This document shows positions 17,608 through 25,820 of a stretch of 64,000 bases of DNA, piece by piece. The translations under genes were made by a program, and so were the position numbers. The notes beneath the pieces are model-generated. The model saw only the letters and a program-made list of their open reading frames with translations, ran no database searches and was not told where the DNA came from. This stretch comes from Pseudomonas sp. GM74 (GTDB lineage: Bacteria > Pseudomonadota > Gammaproteobacteria > Pseudomonadales > Pseudomonadaceae): positions 35,649 through 99,648 of the forward strand of contig NZ_AKJG01000108.1 of NCBI RefSeq assembly GCF_000282455.1, read 5' to 3'. Numbering within the stretch: position 1 is the first letter of the stretch; the number at the start of each line of letters is the position of its first letter.

Positions 17608-18936
17608 TTATTGAATCAGCGAACCCCGCAGAGAGTGCGGTTGTGCTGCATCGATGTGCACATCCGCGAACTGCCCGATCAGGGTCGGATTGTCGCAGCG
17701 GAAGTTGACGATACGATTATTCTCGGTCCGGCCTTGCAACTCGCCCGGGTCTTTTTTCGAGTAATCGGTCACCAGGATCCGCTGGATCGAACCGACCATT
17801 TGTCGGCTGATCTCGAAACCTTGCTGGTTCAATCGATGTTGCAGCGCGTTCAGGCGTTCTTTTTTCAACTCTTCCGGAGTGTCGTCCGCCAGGTCGGCGG
17901 CCGGAGTGCCCGGGCGCTGGCTATAGACGAACGAGTAGGAAAAGTCGAAGCCGACGTCGGCAATCAGCTTCATGGTTTGTTCGAAATCTTTCTCGGTCTC
18001 GCCCGGGAAGCCGACGATGAAGTCCGAGCTGATGCAGATCCCCGGCACGGCGGCGCGCAGCTTGCGCAGCTTGGATTTGTATTCCAGCGCGGTGTGGTTG
18101 CGCTTCATCGCCGCGAGGATGCGGTCCGAGCCCGATTGCACCGGCAAGTGCAGGTGCTTGACCAGTTCCGGTACGTCGGCGTGGGCCTGGATCAGGCTGT
18201 CGGAGAATTCCAGGGGGTGCGACGTGGTGTAGCGGATGCGGTCGATGCCCTCGACCGCAGCGACCACGCGGATCAGCTCGGCCAGATCAGCCAGGCGCCC
18301 ATCATGAGTGGTCCCGCGATAGCCGTTGACGTTCTGCCCCAGCAGCGTCACTTCGCGCACACCGTTTTCGGCCAGGTGAATGATCTCGGCAAGCACGTCG
18401 TCGAACGGGCGGCTGACCTCTTCGCCGCGGGTGTAGGGCACCACGCAGAAGGTGCAGTACTTGCTGCAACCTTCCATCACCGACACGTAAGCGCTCGGGC
18501 CGTCGATGCGGGGCTCGGGCAAGTGGTCGAACTTTTCGATTTCCGGGAACGAGACGTCGACTTGCGGCAGCTTGCTGATGCGCGCGGCGTCGATCATTTC
18601 CGGCAGGCGGTGCAGGGTCTGCGGGCCGAAGACCACGTCGACGTACGGCGCGCGATCGCGAATGGCCGCGCCTTCCTGGCTGGCCACGCAACCGCCGACG
18701 GCGATCACCATGTCCGGGTTGGCCAGTTTCAATTCACGCCAGCGACCGAGCTGGGAGTAGACGCGATCCTGGGCGCGTTCGCGGATCGAGCAGGTGTTGA
18801 GCAGGATCACGTCGGCGTCTTCAGCGCGGGCGGTGACTTCCAGGGCCTGATGTTCGCCCAGCAGATCGACCATGCGCGAGCTGTCGTACTCGTTCATCTG
18901 GCAACCGTGGGTTTCGATGTAAAGCTTCTTGGCCAT
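17608..18936 (-). CDS. miaB: tRNA-2-methylthio-N6-dimethylallyladenosine synthase MiaB
   Basis: 442 aa. It is a radical-SAM methylthiotransferase acting on i6A37 of tRNAs that read UNN codons. The N-terminal UPF0004 domain starts YIETHGCQMNEYDS, with cysteines for the auxiliary cluster; the SAM domain has CSKYCTFCVVPYTRG (CX3CX2C); and a C-terminal TRAM domain ends the protein (GRTENNRIVNF...FADVHI). Length equals other MiaB proteins. It is divergent from the DUF1820 gene. Confidence 0.97.
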   Translation of the reverse strand: MAKKLYIETHGCQMNEYDSSRMVDLLGEHQALEVTARAEDADVILLNTCSIRERAQDRVYSQLGRWRELKLANPDMVIAVGGCVASQEGAAIRDRAPYVDVVFGPQTLHRLPEMIDAARISKLPQVDVSFPEIEKFDHLPEPRIDGPSAYVSVMEGCSKYCTFCVVPYTRGEEVSRPFDDVLAEIIHLAENGVREVTLLGQNVNGYRGTTHDGRLADLAELIRVVAAVEGIDRIRYTTSHPLEFSDSLIQAHADVPELVKHLHLPVQSGSDRILAAMKRNHTALEYKSKLRKLRAAVPGICISSDFIVGFPGETEKDFEQTMKLIADVGFDFSYSFVYSQRPGTPAADLADDTPEELKKERLNALQHRLNQQGFEISRQMVGSIQRILVTDYSKKDPGELQGRTENNRIVNFRCDNPTLIGQFADVHIDAAQPHSLRGSLIQ

Positions 18937-19021
18937 GGAATAGAGTCATCACGTGATTCAAAGAACCGCGCATTATAGGGAACATGTACCCAGGTTCCTA
19001 CCGCTGTGCGTCCGATGGCTA

Positions 19022-19030
19022 TGCTATAGT
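19022..19030 (+). promoter_or_regulatory. Candidate extended -10 promoter element
   Basis: TGCTATAGT, a TGn-TATAGT extended -10, lies 43 bases before the DUF1820 start at 19073 in the region shared with divergent miaB. No good -35 is visible. Confidence 0.5.
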
Positions 19031-19072
19031 TCGCGCCCTCATTTTTATCCCCCGATGTGTTGCTCGCCTGCC

Positions 19073-19402
19073 ATGACCAAACGTGAAGCTCCAATCTACA
19101 AGGTGATTTTCCTCAACCAGGGCCAGGTGTTCGAAATGTATGCCAAGCAGATCTATCAAAGTGATCTGTGGGGCTTTCTGGAAGTGGAAGAGTTCGTCTT
19201 TGGCGAGCGTACGCAAGTGGTCGTCGATCCGAGCGAAGAAAAGCTCAAGGCTCAGTTCGAAGGCGTGGTGCGCAGTTTTGTGCCGATGCATTCGATCGTG
19301 CGCATCGATGAAGTCGAGCGTATGGGAACACCGAAAATCAGCGAAGCCCGTGGCGCGGTCGGCAATGTCATGCCGTTTCCGATGCCGATGCCTGAGAAGT
19401 AA
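19073..19402 (+). CDS. DUF1820 family protein
   Basis: 109 aa from the ATG at 19073 (MTKREAPIYKVIFLNQGQVFEMYAK); upstream in-frame sequence is promoter DNA. It matches the short DUF1820 proteins found in gammaproteobacteria, which have no known role. It is soluble, with an acidic middle (LEVEEFVFGERTQVVVDPSEEKLK) and a proline/methionine tail (MPFPMPMPEK). It shares a promoter region with divergent miaB. Confidence 0.9.
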   Translation: MTKREAPIYKVIFLNQGQVFEMYAKQIYQSDLWGFLEVEEFVFGERTQVVVDPSEEKLKAQFEGVVRSFVPMHSIVRIDEVERMGTPKISEARGAVGNVMPFPMPMPEK

Positions 19403-19424
19403 GGCACAAAACCGGGTTGCTTCA

Positions 19425-19488
19425 TTCGCGAGCAAGCCCGCTCCCACAGGGTACTGCATTCCAATGTGGGGGCGGGCTTGCTCGCGAA
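19425..19488. repeat. REPIN-type inverted repeat
   Basis: 24-base arms at 19425-19448 and 19465-19488 (one mismatch) with a short 16-base spacer, placed between two convergent genes. Confidence 0.87.
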
Positions 19489-19513
19489 GAGGCCGGAAAA
19501 AGCGCCGCAGAAT

Positions 19514-20068
19514 TCAAGGTAGAGGCGCGAAAGGCGTACGCCCGTCAGCGCTCTGCAATTCCATCAAATATTTACGGAAGATTTGCCCGAGCACCTGGGT
19601 AGCAAGCTCCAGTTCTTCGCGGGGCATCTTTTCGGTGACTTCGTCGGCGGTGTCCAGTGCATCTTCGGCGCCGTTGACCGCCGCCATCTTCAGCAGGATG
19701 TACGCCTGAACGTTATTGGCCGGCACGCCTTCGCCGTGGAAGAACATGGTGCCGAGTTTGAATTGTGCCTGGGCGTGGCCTTGCAGCGAGGCTTTTTCGA
19801 AATAGCTCAGGGCTTGATTGAGGTCGCGCGACGTGTTTTTGCCTTCGTAGTAGAACTCACCCAACTCGTATTGCGCTTGCGCATCCCCTTCTTCCGACGC
19901 TTTCTGGCAGGCGGCGAGCGCCTGTTCCAGGTCTTGCGGCTGGGTATTGAGGGTGCAGCGACCCATCGCTGGGATTAACAACGAGTTGCCGCCTGCCTGT
20001 GCGTGCGCGAGCAGGGGCTGAAGAAGCAACAGGCAGCCCAGTGCAAGGGTGCGGCCGGTGCGGTTCAT
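19514..20068 (-). CDS. Exported Sel1-repeat (TPR-like) protein
   Basis: 184 aa from the ATG at 20068; the signal peptide (TLALGCLLLLQPLLAHA) is cleaved near residue 24. Two Sel1-like repeats follow (DAQAQYELGEFYYEGKNTS and HAQAQFKLGTMFFHGEGVP), with a third degenerate helix pair after. Such repeats mediate protein-protein contacts; partner and role are unknown. The equivalent gene sits beside hemL in other Pseudomonas. Confidence 0.87.
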   Translation of the reverse strand: MNRTGRTLALGCLLLLQPLLAHAQAGGNSLLIPAMGRCTLNTQPQDLEQALAACQKASEEGDAQAQYELGEFYYEGKNTSRDLNQALSYFEKASLQGHAQAQFKLGTMFFHGEGVPANNVQAYILLKMAAVNGAEDALDTADEVTEKMPREELELATQVLGQIFRKYLMELQSADGRTPFAPLP

Positions 20069-20293
20069 GGGAATCGACTTACCTCTGAAGGGCGCGCGGA
20101 CCCATCGAGGGATCCAATAAGCGCGCATTATGAAATAAGCAGGGCCAACCTTACAAAGTCTTTACTCGTTTTTCTGCTGCGCGGGAAATTTATCGCCCGC
20201 TTTGCGGGGGGATTATCAGCAGCGGCGCAGGAAAAAACGTGGGAATGCAGGCCAAAGCTGACGCTGGCAAGGGCCGGCGTCAGCATTTGAGCG

Positions 20294-21577
20294 TTACTTC
20301 AAGGCCGCGAAGGCGCGCTCGGCGGCGTCCAGGGTCAGCTTCAGTTCAGCTTCGCCGTGGGCGATCGAAGTGAAACCGGCTTCGAATGCGCTCGGTGCCA
20401 GGTACACGCCACCTTCGAGCATCAGGTGGAAGAAACGACCGAACAGGGCAGCGTCGCTGGCCATGACGTCATCGAAAGTAACGATATCGTCGGCACCGCT
20501 GAAATACAGGCCGAACATGCCGCCGGCCTGGGTGGTCACGAACGGAATGCCGGCCGCATCGGCGCGCTGTTGCAGGCCGTCGAGCAGGCGAGTGGTGTAG
20601 TCGGTCAGCTCGGCGTGGAAGCCCGGGCGGCTGATCAGGCGCAGGGTGGTCAGGCCGGCGGCCATCGCCAGCGGGTTGCCGGACAGCGTACCGGCTTGGT
20701 AGACCGGGCCCAGCGGGGCGATGCGCTGCATGATTTCACGCTTGCCGCCGAAGCAGCCGACCGGCATGCCGCCACCGATGATCTTGCCGAAGGTGGTCAG
20801 GTCCGGCGTCACGCCGTAGTACGCCTGTGCACCGCCGAGAGCGACACGGAAACCGGTCATCACTTCGTCGAAAATCAGCACCACGCCGTGCTTGTCGCAC
20901 AGGGTCCGCAGGCCTTCGAGGAACCCCGGTGCCGGCGGTACGCAGTTCATGTTGCCGGCCACGGGCTCGACGATGATGCAGGCCACGTCCTGGCCGACTT
21001 CGGCAAGCATGGCTTCAACGGCATCGATGTCGTTGAAAGGCAGGGTCAGGGTGTGTTTGGCGAATGCCGCCGGTACACCGGCCGAGCTCGGTACGCCTTG
21101 GGTCAGTGCACCGGAACCGGCCTTGACCAGCAGGCTGTCGGAGTGACCGTGGTAGCAGCCTTCGAACTTGATGATGCTGTCGCGGCCGGTGAAGCCGCGG
21201 GCCAGGCGAATGGCGCTCATGGTCGCTTCGGTGCCGGAGCTGACCATGCGCACCATTTCCATCGACGGCACGAGGGAGCAGACCAGGTCGGCCATCTGCG
21301 TTTCCATCTCGGTCGGTGCGCCGTAGGACAGGCCGTGCTCCAGCTGTTTGCGCACCGCGTCCAGCACATCCGGGTGGCTGTGGCCGAGAATCATCGGCCC
21401 CCAGGAGCCGACGTAATCCACATAGCGCTTGTCATCTTCGTCGGTGACGTAGGCGCCTTCGGCGTGCTTGAAGAACAACGGCGTGCCGCCGACGCTCTTG
21501 AACGCGCGAACCGGCGAGTTCACGCCACCGGGAATGTGTTTCTGGGCATTGGCAAACAGCGTTTCGGAACGAGACAT
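20294..21577 (-). CDS. hemL: Glutamate-1-semialdehyde 2,1-aminomutase
   Basis: 427 aa. This PLP enzyme makes 5-aminolevulinate from glutamate-1-semialdehyde, the second step of the C5 tetrapyrrole pathway. The PLP lysine is Lys265 in TTFGKIIGGG; other landmarks are GGVNSPVRAFK at the start and SSGTEATMSAIRLARG. Length is the same as E. coli HemL (426 aa). It is the last gene of thiD-thiE-hemL on the minus strand. Confidence 0.98.
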   Translation of the reverse strand: MSRSETLFANAQKHIPGGVNSPVRAFKSVGGTPLFFKHAEGAYVTDEDDKRYVDYVGSWGPMILGHSHPDVLDAVRKQLEHGLSYGAPTEMETQMADLVCSLVPSMEMVRMVSSGTEATMSAIRLARGFTGRDSIIKFEGCYHGHSDSLLVKAGSGALTQGVPSSAGVPAAFAKHTLTLPFNDIDAVEAMLAEVGQDVACIIVEPVAGNMNCVPPAPGFLEGLRTLCDKHGVVLIFDEVMTGFRVALGGAQAYYGVTPDLTTFGKIIGGGMPVGCFGGKREIMQRIAPLGPVYQAGTLSGNPLAMAAGLTTLRLISRPGFHAELTDYTTRLLDGLQQRADAAGIPFVTTQAGGMFGLYFSGADDIVTFDDVMASDAALFGRFFHLMLEGGVYLAPSAFEAGFTSIAHGEAELKLTLDAAERAFAALK

Positions 21578-21605
21578 GATCGGGCTCTCAAATCAGATTT
21601 AAAGC

Positions 21606-22229
21606 TTAAATAGAAAACAATTCGTTGAAGGCGCGGGCGCGGCGGGTGACCTCAGCCGTGCTCTCGGCGCCAAACAGGCCATGCACCACCGCCAGCAGAT
21701 CGACACCATGGGCCACCAGCGGTGCGGCGTTATCCAGGGTGATGCCGCCGATCGCGCAGATCGGCAGGTGCAATTGCTTGCGGGCCTGGTCGAGCAGGTC
21801 GAGGCTGCAGGTCGGTGCGCCGGGCTTGGTATTCGAATTGAAGAAGCGGCCGAAGGCGACGTAACTGGCGCCTTCCTTTGTCGCTTGCTCAGCCAGTTCG
21901 ATTTGCGCGTGACAGGTCGAGCCGATGATCGCTTTGGAACCGAGCAGTGCGCGGGTCGGCGACAGCGGGCCGTCGGTCTGGCCCAGATGTACGCCGACGT
22001 TCAGGCGGGCGGCAAGCTCGGCGTCGTCATTGATGATCAGCTGGGTCTTGTAGCGTTCGCACAGGTCGCGCAAGGCCTCGGCCTCGCGCAGGCGGCGAGC
22101 CTCGTCGCTGCTCTTGTCGCGGTATTGCAGCAAGGTGACGCCGCCTTCCAGCGCCGCCTCCACGTACTTGAGCAACTTACCGTCCAGCAAATGGCTGTCG
22201 GTAATGGCGTACAGGCCACGTAGTTTCAT
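21606..22229 (-). CDS. thiE: Thiamine-phosphate synthase
   Basis: 207 aa from the ATG at 22229 (MKLRGLYAITD). ThiE couples HMP diphosphate with the thiazole phosphate to give thiamine phosphate. The TIM-barrel motifs are present: LLQYRDKSS, LIINDDAELA, GVHLGQTDGP, STCHAQIELA and ICAIGGITLDN. It lies 31 bases after thiD, so the two thiamine genes are co-transcribed with hemL. No TPP riboswitch was seen upstream. Confidence 0.97.
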   Translation of the reverse strand: MKLRGLYAITDSHLLDGKLLKYVEAALEGGVTLLQYRDKSSDEARRLREAEALRDLCERYKTQLIINDDAELAARLNVGVHLGQTDGPLSPTRALLGSKAIIGSTCHAQIELAEQATKEGASYVAFGRFFNSNTKPGAPTCSLDLLDQARKQLHLPICAIGGITLDNAAPLVAHGVDLLAVVHGLFGAESTAEVTRRARAFNELFSI

Positions 22230-22260
22230 CGGACAAGCCTCACCGCATTTCAAATAGAAG

Positions 22261-23058
22261 TTACGAACAGAAATCCAGTGGCAAGCGGCGCGGCACGAAC
22301 TGGCCTTTGCCTAGCTGCTCGGCATCACGCAGGGTGCGCCATGTGTAGTTAAGCGCGGTCTGTACGGCACTGGCGAGGTTTTCGCCCTGGGCCAGACGAC
22401 CGGCCAGGGCGCTGGCCAGGGTGCAACCGGAACCGTGATAACTGCCCGGCAAACGCTGGCAGGTATAGGTTTCGCGCAGGCCGTCGCGGCTGTACAGGCG
22501 ATTGTGGATTTCGGTTTCGTCGCCATGGCCGCCGGTGATCAGCAGGTGTTTGACGAACGGCAGGAGTTTTTCAGCGCACTCGTCAGCGGTGCCTTCGGGC
22601 AGTTCGGCGAGGATACGGGCTTCGGGAAGGTTGGGGGTCGCAATGATCGACAGGGGCAGCAGGCGTTCGCGCATGGCGTAGCCGACTTCATCCTTGCCCA
22701 GGCGTCCGCCACCGCCGGCGCGCAGTACCGGGTCGCAGACCACCGGCAAGTGCGGGTGCGCCGAAAGCAGTTCGACCACGGTGTCGACCATTTCCAGGGA
22801 ACCGAGCATGCCCAGTTTGACCGCCGCGACTTCGGAGTCGTTGAGCACGGCATTGGCCTGGGCCAGTACCCACTCACGGTCCAGGACGCGGAAGTCCGTG
22901 ACATTGACGGTGTCTTGCACGGTCAGGGCGGTGACGGCCGGAGCCGCATGGCAACCCTGAGCGAGCAGGGCTTCGATATCTGCCTGCAAGCCGGCGCCAC
23001 CACTTGGGTCGTGGCCGGAGAGACAGAGGACAACGGGGCGAGAACTGTAGATATTCAT
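22261..23058 (-). CDS. thiD: Hydroxymethylpyrimidine/phosphomethylpyrimidine kinase
   Basis: 265 aa from the ATG at 23058 (MNIYSSRPVVLCLSGHD). ThiD phosphorylates HMP and HMP-phosphate for thiamine synthesis. The ribokinase-fold signature GHDPSGGAGLQADIEA is at residues 15-30, and the ATP/anion-hole motif GSGCTLASALAG is near the C-terminus with the catalytic Cys. It is the first gene of thiD-thiE-hemL, divergent from ladS. Confidence 0.97.
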   Translation of the reverse strand: MNIYSSRPVVLCLSGHDPSGGAGLQADIEALLAQGCHAAPAVTALTVQDTVNVTDFRVLDREWVLAQANAVLNDSEVAAVKLGMLGSLEMVDTVVELLSAHPHLPVVCDPVLRAGGGGRLGKDEVGYAMRERLLPLSIIATPNLPEARILAELPEGTADECAEKLLPFVKHLLITGGHGDETEIHNRLYSRDGLRETYTCQRLPGSYHGSGCTLASALAGRLAQGENLASAVQTALNYTWRTLRDAEQLGKGQFVPRRLPLDFCS

Positions 23059-23361
23059 GGTGCGCGAGCTTACCACCAAACCTGTTTTTCGGGTGTTGTG
23101 GCAGTGTTTTTGGTCGATACATTGTGGTGAGGGGGCCGGCCCTTCGCCATAGTGATATTTCTGCCATTGATAATCGTTCAGTGGTCTCGCTGAAACGCCC
23201 GTCCTAGAGCCTTTTCATGAAAAATTTCAATGGTGTTCAATGGCCATCAACGGCTATGCTAGAGTGGATCCAAACCAATAACAGGTGATGCCGGTTTTAC
23301 GTCTGCTCAAAAGGAATGGGGGGCTTCCTGACAGAACCGGACAGGCCACGCTGGGGCTTCA
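23059..23361. other. Divergent thiD/ladS promoter region (303 bp, no gene)
   Basis: No credible gene. It holds a perfect 12-bp palindrome ttttcatgaaaa at 23212-23223 and a candidate extended -10 (TGCTAGAGT, 23257-23265) reading toward ladS. That element resembles the one upstream of DUF1820. I see no recognisable riboswitch. Confidence 0.5.
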
Positions 23362-25746
23362 ATGCGCTATTTGCTGATGTTGCTGTTGTGTTTGCCCCTC
23401 CTGGCAAACGCCGTCGAGTTCGACGAGTTCACTCAAAGCCTCCCCTTGGGCCGAACCCTGCAGGTCTATGAGGACGCAGGTGGTCAGGCGACCATCGCGG
23501 ATATCCGTGCGCAAGCGGCGGCCGGTAACTTCAAACCGCACCACAAGGACACGCTCAACGCAGGGTACTCGCGTTCGGTGTTCTGGCTGAAAATCGACCT
23601 GCATTACCGTCCGGCCAATCCGGCGGCGCAAAGGACCTGGCTGCTGGAACTGGCCTATCCGCCCCTCGATCATCTCGATCTCTATTTGCCCGATGCGGCC
23701 GGCAACTATCGGTTGGTCAGGCAGACCGGCGATGCCTTGCCCTTTGCCAGTCGCGAGATTCGTCAGAACAACTATCTGTTCGACCTGGCGTTCAAGCCGG
23801 ATCAGGCCGAAACCGTATTCATGCGCCTGCAAAGCGAAGGCTCGATCCAGGCGCCGGTCACCTTGTGGTCGAGTACCGCCTACCTCGAAGAGCAGCCCGT
23901 GCGCCTCTACGTACTGGGGCTGATCTATGGCGTGCTGCTGGGGATGCTGGTCTACAACCTGTTCATCTACCTCAGCGTGCGCGACACCAGCTACCTCTAC
24001 TACATCTTCTATATCGCCTCGTTCGGCTTGTATCAGCTGTCGGTAAACGGTGCGGCCGTGCAGTATTTCTGGCCGGACAATCCATGGTGGGCCAACGCCG
24101 CGACGCCGTTTTTCATCGGCTGTGCGGGGCTGTTCGGCAGTCAGTTCGCCCGCAGTTTCCTGCAAATGGCTACCCACAGTCGCTGGCTCGATCGCCTGTT
24201 GCTGGCGCTGGTTGGCTTCGGTGCGCTGGTGGTCGGCCTGTCATTGATGACCAGCTATGCCCTGGCCTTGCGTCTGGCCACCGCCCTGGCGCTGACGTTC
24301 ACCGTGGTGATTTTTGCCGCCGGGATCTTTGCCTGGTTGAAAGGGCTGCGGGTGGCGCGGTATTTCATCATTGCCTGGTCGGCGTTTTTGCTCGGTGGCA
24401 TCGTCAATACGCTGATGGTGCTGGGCTACCTGCCGAATGTGTTCCTGACCATGTATTCCAGCCAGATCGGCTCGGCCATCGAAGTGGCATTGCTGTCCCT
24501 GGCGCTGGCCGACCGCATCAACGACATGCGCGAGCAGCAGGCACAAACCCTGTTCGACGCCAGCCAGAAGCTTGAAGTCCTCAACCAGCAACTGGCCCGC
24601 AGTAACAAGCTCAAGGACGAGTTCCTTGCCACGCTGACCCACGAACTGCGCACGCCCATGAACGGTGTGATCGGTTCGCTGGAGCTGATGCAGACGGTCG
24701 AGATGGACCCGGAGCTCGAACAGTATCAGCAGACGGCGTCTGGATCGGCCCGGGACATGATGCGCATGGTCAACGGCATCCTCACCCTCACCGAATTGCA
24801 GGCCGGCAAACTCAAGGCCTCGGCCGATACCTTCAGCTTGCGTGGCGTGGTCGAAGCACTGCGCATGCAGTTCGAGGGCAACGCGTCGAGCAAGTCGCTG
24901 GACTTCAAGGTCGATGTCGCGCCAGGTGTGCCGGATCGCTTGCATGGCGACAACGTCAAGATCGCGCAGTGCCTGGAATGCCTGCTGGATAACGCCATCA
25001 AGTTCACCAAGGTCGGCGGCCTGGCCCTGCGGGTGTCTGCAAAGGCCATCGAACCCGATCGGTTGGCCTTGACCTTTGCGGTGATCGACACGGGCATTGG
25101 CTTCACTGATTTGGGGGAGGCCACGATGTATCAGAGGTTCTTCCAGCTCGATGGCTCGATGACCCGTGAATACGGTGGCCTGGGGGTTGGCCTGGCGATT
25201 TGCCGACAGTTGGTCGAATTGCTCGGTGGACGCCTGACGCATCGCACCGAGCCAGGACGCGGCAGCCGGTTTCAGCTGGATGTGGAAGTCGGGCTGCCGG
25301 TGGCCGAACGTCCGGTGACGCCGTTGATGACTCGGGATTTTCCGCGCCTGCGCTTGCCTCAGGATTGTGCCGTGCTGTTGGTGGATGACAACGGCATCAG
25401 CCAGTTGGTGATGCGTGGCATGTTGCTCAAGCTGGGTTTTCGCGTACGCACCGCCGACAGCGCCGATGTCGCGCTCGATCTCTTGCAGCGCGAAGGGTTT
25501 GACGCGGTGCTGGTCGATTGTCAGTTGCCGCTTCAGGACGATGTGTCGGTGTGCTGCCGGATCCGCGCGTTACCCGGTTATGCCGAGCTGCCACTGTTCA
25601 TGATCGCCCTGGGCGGTGACCGTGAGCGCTGCCCGACCGGTGCGTTGATTGATTACTTGAGCAAACCGGTGAAATTCGAAGACTTGCAGGCCGCCCTATA
25701 CCGCCGTGTGCTCTGTTCGCAACAGGGCGAAAGCGCCGATAATTAG
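23362..25746 (+). CDS. ladS: Hybrid sensor histidine kinase LadS (7TMR-DISM type)
   Basis: 794 aa. Signal peptide (about 1-18), then a 7TMR-DISMED2 periplasmic sensor domain (about 25-160), seven membrane helices (about 175-390), a short coiled coil, HisKA with phospho-accepting His427 (LTHELRTPMNG), HATPase_c (about 525-640) and a receiver domain (about 670-785) with Asp719 (LVDCQLP) and Lys in YLSKPV. In P. aeruginosa LadS (PA3974, same location beside thiD) feeds the GacS/GacA-Rsm cascade that switches between motile and sessile lifestyles; there it has been linked to calcium sensing. There is no Hpt domain, consistent with phosphorelay through GacS. Confidence 0.93.
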   Translation: MRYLLMLLLCLPLLANAVEFDEFTQSLPLGRTLQVYEDAGGQATIADIRAQAAAGNFKPHHKDTLNAGYSRSVFWLKIDLHYRPANPAAQRTWLLELAYPPLDHLDLYLPDAAGNYRLVRQTGDALPFASREIRQNNYLFDLAFKPDQAETVFMRLQSEGSIQAPVTLWSSTAYLEEQPVRLYVLGLIYGVLLGMLVYNLFIYLSVRDTSYLYYIFYIASFGLYQLSVNGAAVQYFWPDNPWWANAATPFFIGCAGLFGSQFARSFLQMATHSRWLDRLLLALVGFGALVVGLSLMTSYALALRLATALALTFTVVIFAAGIFAWLKGLRVARYFIIAWSAFLLGGIVNTLMVLGYLPNVFLTMYSSQIGSAIEVALLSLALADRINDMREQQAQTLFDASQKLEVLNQQLARSNKLKDEFLATLTHELRTPMNGVIGSLELMQTVEMDPELEQYQQTASGSARDMMRMVNGILTLTELQAGKLKASADTFSLRGVVEALRMQFEGNASSKSLDFKVDVAPGVPDRLHGDNVKIAQCLECLLDNAIKFTKVGGLALRVSAKAIEPDRLALTFAVIDTGIGFTDLGEATMYQRFFQLDGSMTREYGGLGVGLAICRQLVELLGGRLTHRTEPGRGSRFQLDVEVGLPVAERPVTPLMTRDFPRLRLPQDCAVLLVDDNGISQLVMRGMLLKLGFRVRTADSADVALDLLQREGFDAVLVDCQLPLQDDVSVCCRIRALPGYAELPLFMIALGGDRERCPTGALIDYLSKPVKFEDLQAALYRRVLCSQQGESADN

Positions 25747-25820
25747 GCGTGTATGACACTTTGTTCGGCCGTGGGGCGGTGCTTAACTGAAGTCCCTTGG
25801 CCGACCAAAGGAGCCCTGTC

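Noticed and set aside
22254..23058. TPP riboswitch for thiD-thiE
   Set aside because: No THI-box-like CUGAGA...GAACCUG elements seen upstream of thiD at 23059-23361.
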